Made by a program: the position numbers and the translations under genes. The notes under the pieces were generated by a model. That model was not told where the DNA came from. It did no database searches and worked only from the letters and a program-made list of their open reading frames with translations. 6,967 nt of DNA. Source: Spirochaetaceae bacterium. Its GTDB lineage: Bacteria; Spirochaetota; Spirochaetia; DSM-27196; PWMO01. This document shows positions 6,499 through 6,967 of the stretch, piece by piece (the first letter of the stretch is position 1; the number at the start of each line of letters is the position of its first letter). The stretch is taken from the NCBI GenBank assembly GCA_003558175.1, contig PWMO01000193.1, forward strand, positions 1 through 6,967, given 5' to 3'.

Positions 6499-6967
6499 AT
6501 GAAGACAACACAACCAACCACCACGGTCATCGAAGCCAGACAGCTGACGAAGCACTACGTTCTGGGCAAGGACAACAGACTGCCGGTATTGAAGGCCGTG
6601 GACGTCACCATCGAGCGGGGAGAGTTTGTTGTGGTGATGGGGGCGTCCGGCTCAGGGAAATCGACTCTGCTCTACAACATTTGCGGAATGGACCGGATGA
6701 CGTCGGGTAGCGTCCGCTTTAACGGCGTGGAACTGTCGCTACTTCCTGAGCCCGCACTTGCCCGGATCAGGCTGACCAACATGGGCTTCATCTTTCAGCA
6801 GATCCATCTGCTGAAGAACCTCTCTATCTTTGACAACATCGTGCTCTCCGGATACCTGTGCGGGAACCGTACCCGTCGTGAGGTTGAACAACGGGCAGCA
6901 GAGCTAATGGAACAGACCGGCATTAGCGAGATTGCCGGAAACGACATAACCCAGGCCTCCGGCGGGC
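6499..6967 (+). CDS. ABC transporter ATP-binding protein, LolD/MacB-like, 3' end outside window
   Basis: The first 156 residues of an ABC ATPase are present; the family is usually about 220-250 residues, so roughly a third is missing. After a short polar N-terminus, the A-loop region reads IEARQLTKHYVLG, with the inserted stretch (GKDNRLPVLKAV) common in LolD/MacB-type ATPases that serve FtsX permeases. Walker A is GASGSGKST at residues 48-56 with Lys54, and the following NICGMDRMTSGSVRFNG is typical. The Q-loop is at FIFQQIHLLKNLS (Gln100/101). The window ends at ASGG (153-156), inside the ABC signature, whose first residue is Ala after Gln rather than the usual Leu-Ser. Walker B and the H-loop are not visible. 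It should power the permease encoded just upstream. Family secure; substrate unknown. Confidence 0.92.
   Translation, partial: MKTTQPTTTVIEARQLTKHYVLGKDNRLPVLKAVDVTIERGEFVVVMGASGSGKSTLLYNICGMDRMTSGSVRFNGVELSLLPEPALARIRLTNMGFIFQQIHLLKNLSIFDNIVLSGYLCGNRTRREVEQRAAELMEQTGISEIAGNDITQASGG

Overview
The window is GC-rich, dense bacterial DNA with every supported gene on the + strand. A cleaved-type signal peptide followed by a beta-strand-rich protein points to a Gram-negative (diderm) host. Membrane-bound LuxR-type regulators next to efflux loci are familiar in spirochaetes, so a high-GC spirochaete is my guess, but nothing here proves the lineage.

Region 1 (1-724). The window opens with the remains of an SRPBCC/START-like (polyketide cyclase/dehydrase-type) gene. 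Its two halves lie in different reading frames, consistent with loss of one G near 175-177. About 240 bases without a convincing gene follow. They hold one strong 11-bp stem-loop (573-599) and, at the far end, an extended -10 promoter just upstream of the next gene.

Region 2 (725-1850). A regulator with seven predicted membrane helices and a C-terminal LuxR-type DNA-binding domain is followed by a 166-base spacer. The spacer carries a perfect inverted repeat and a direct repeat that could be operator sites.

Region 3 (1851-6967). A tightly packed, apparently single operon follows: (a) an unrecognised secreted or outer-membrane-like protein, (b) a 12-helix MFS exporter overlapping it by 11 bases, (c) a two-module FtsX/MacB-type ABC permease overlapping the MFS gene by 4 bases, and (d) the ABC ATPase, 28 bases downstream and cut by the window end just inside the ABC signature motif.

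Reading together: a membrane-embedded one-component regulator sits directly upstream of an operon encoding an envelope protein, a probably ion-driven exporter and an ATP-driven FtsX-type system. The simplest reading is an efflux, envelope-stress or lipid/peptide export locus induced by something sensed in the membrane. No periplasmic adaptor (HlyD/MacA type) is visible, but the operon runs off the window, so the set may be incomplete. The substrate cannot be read from the sequence.
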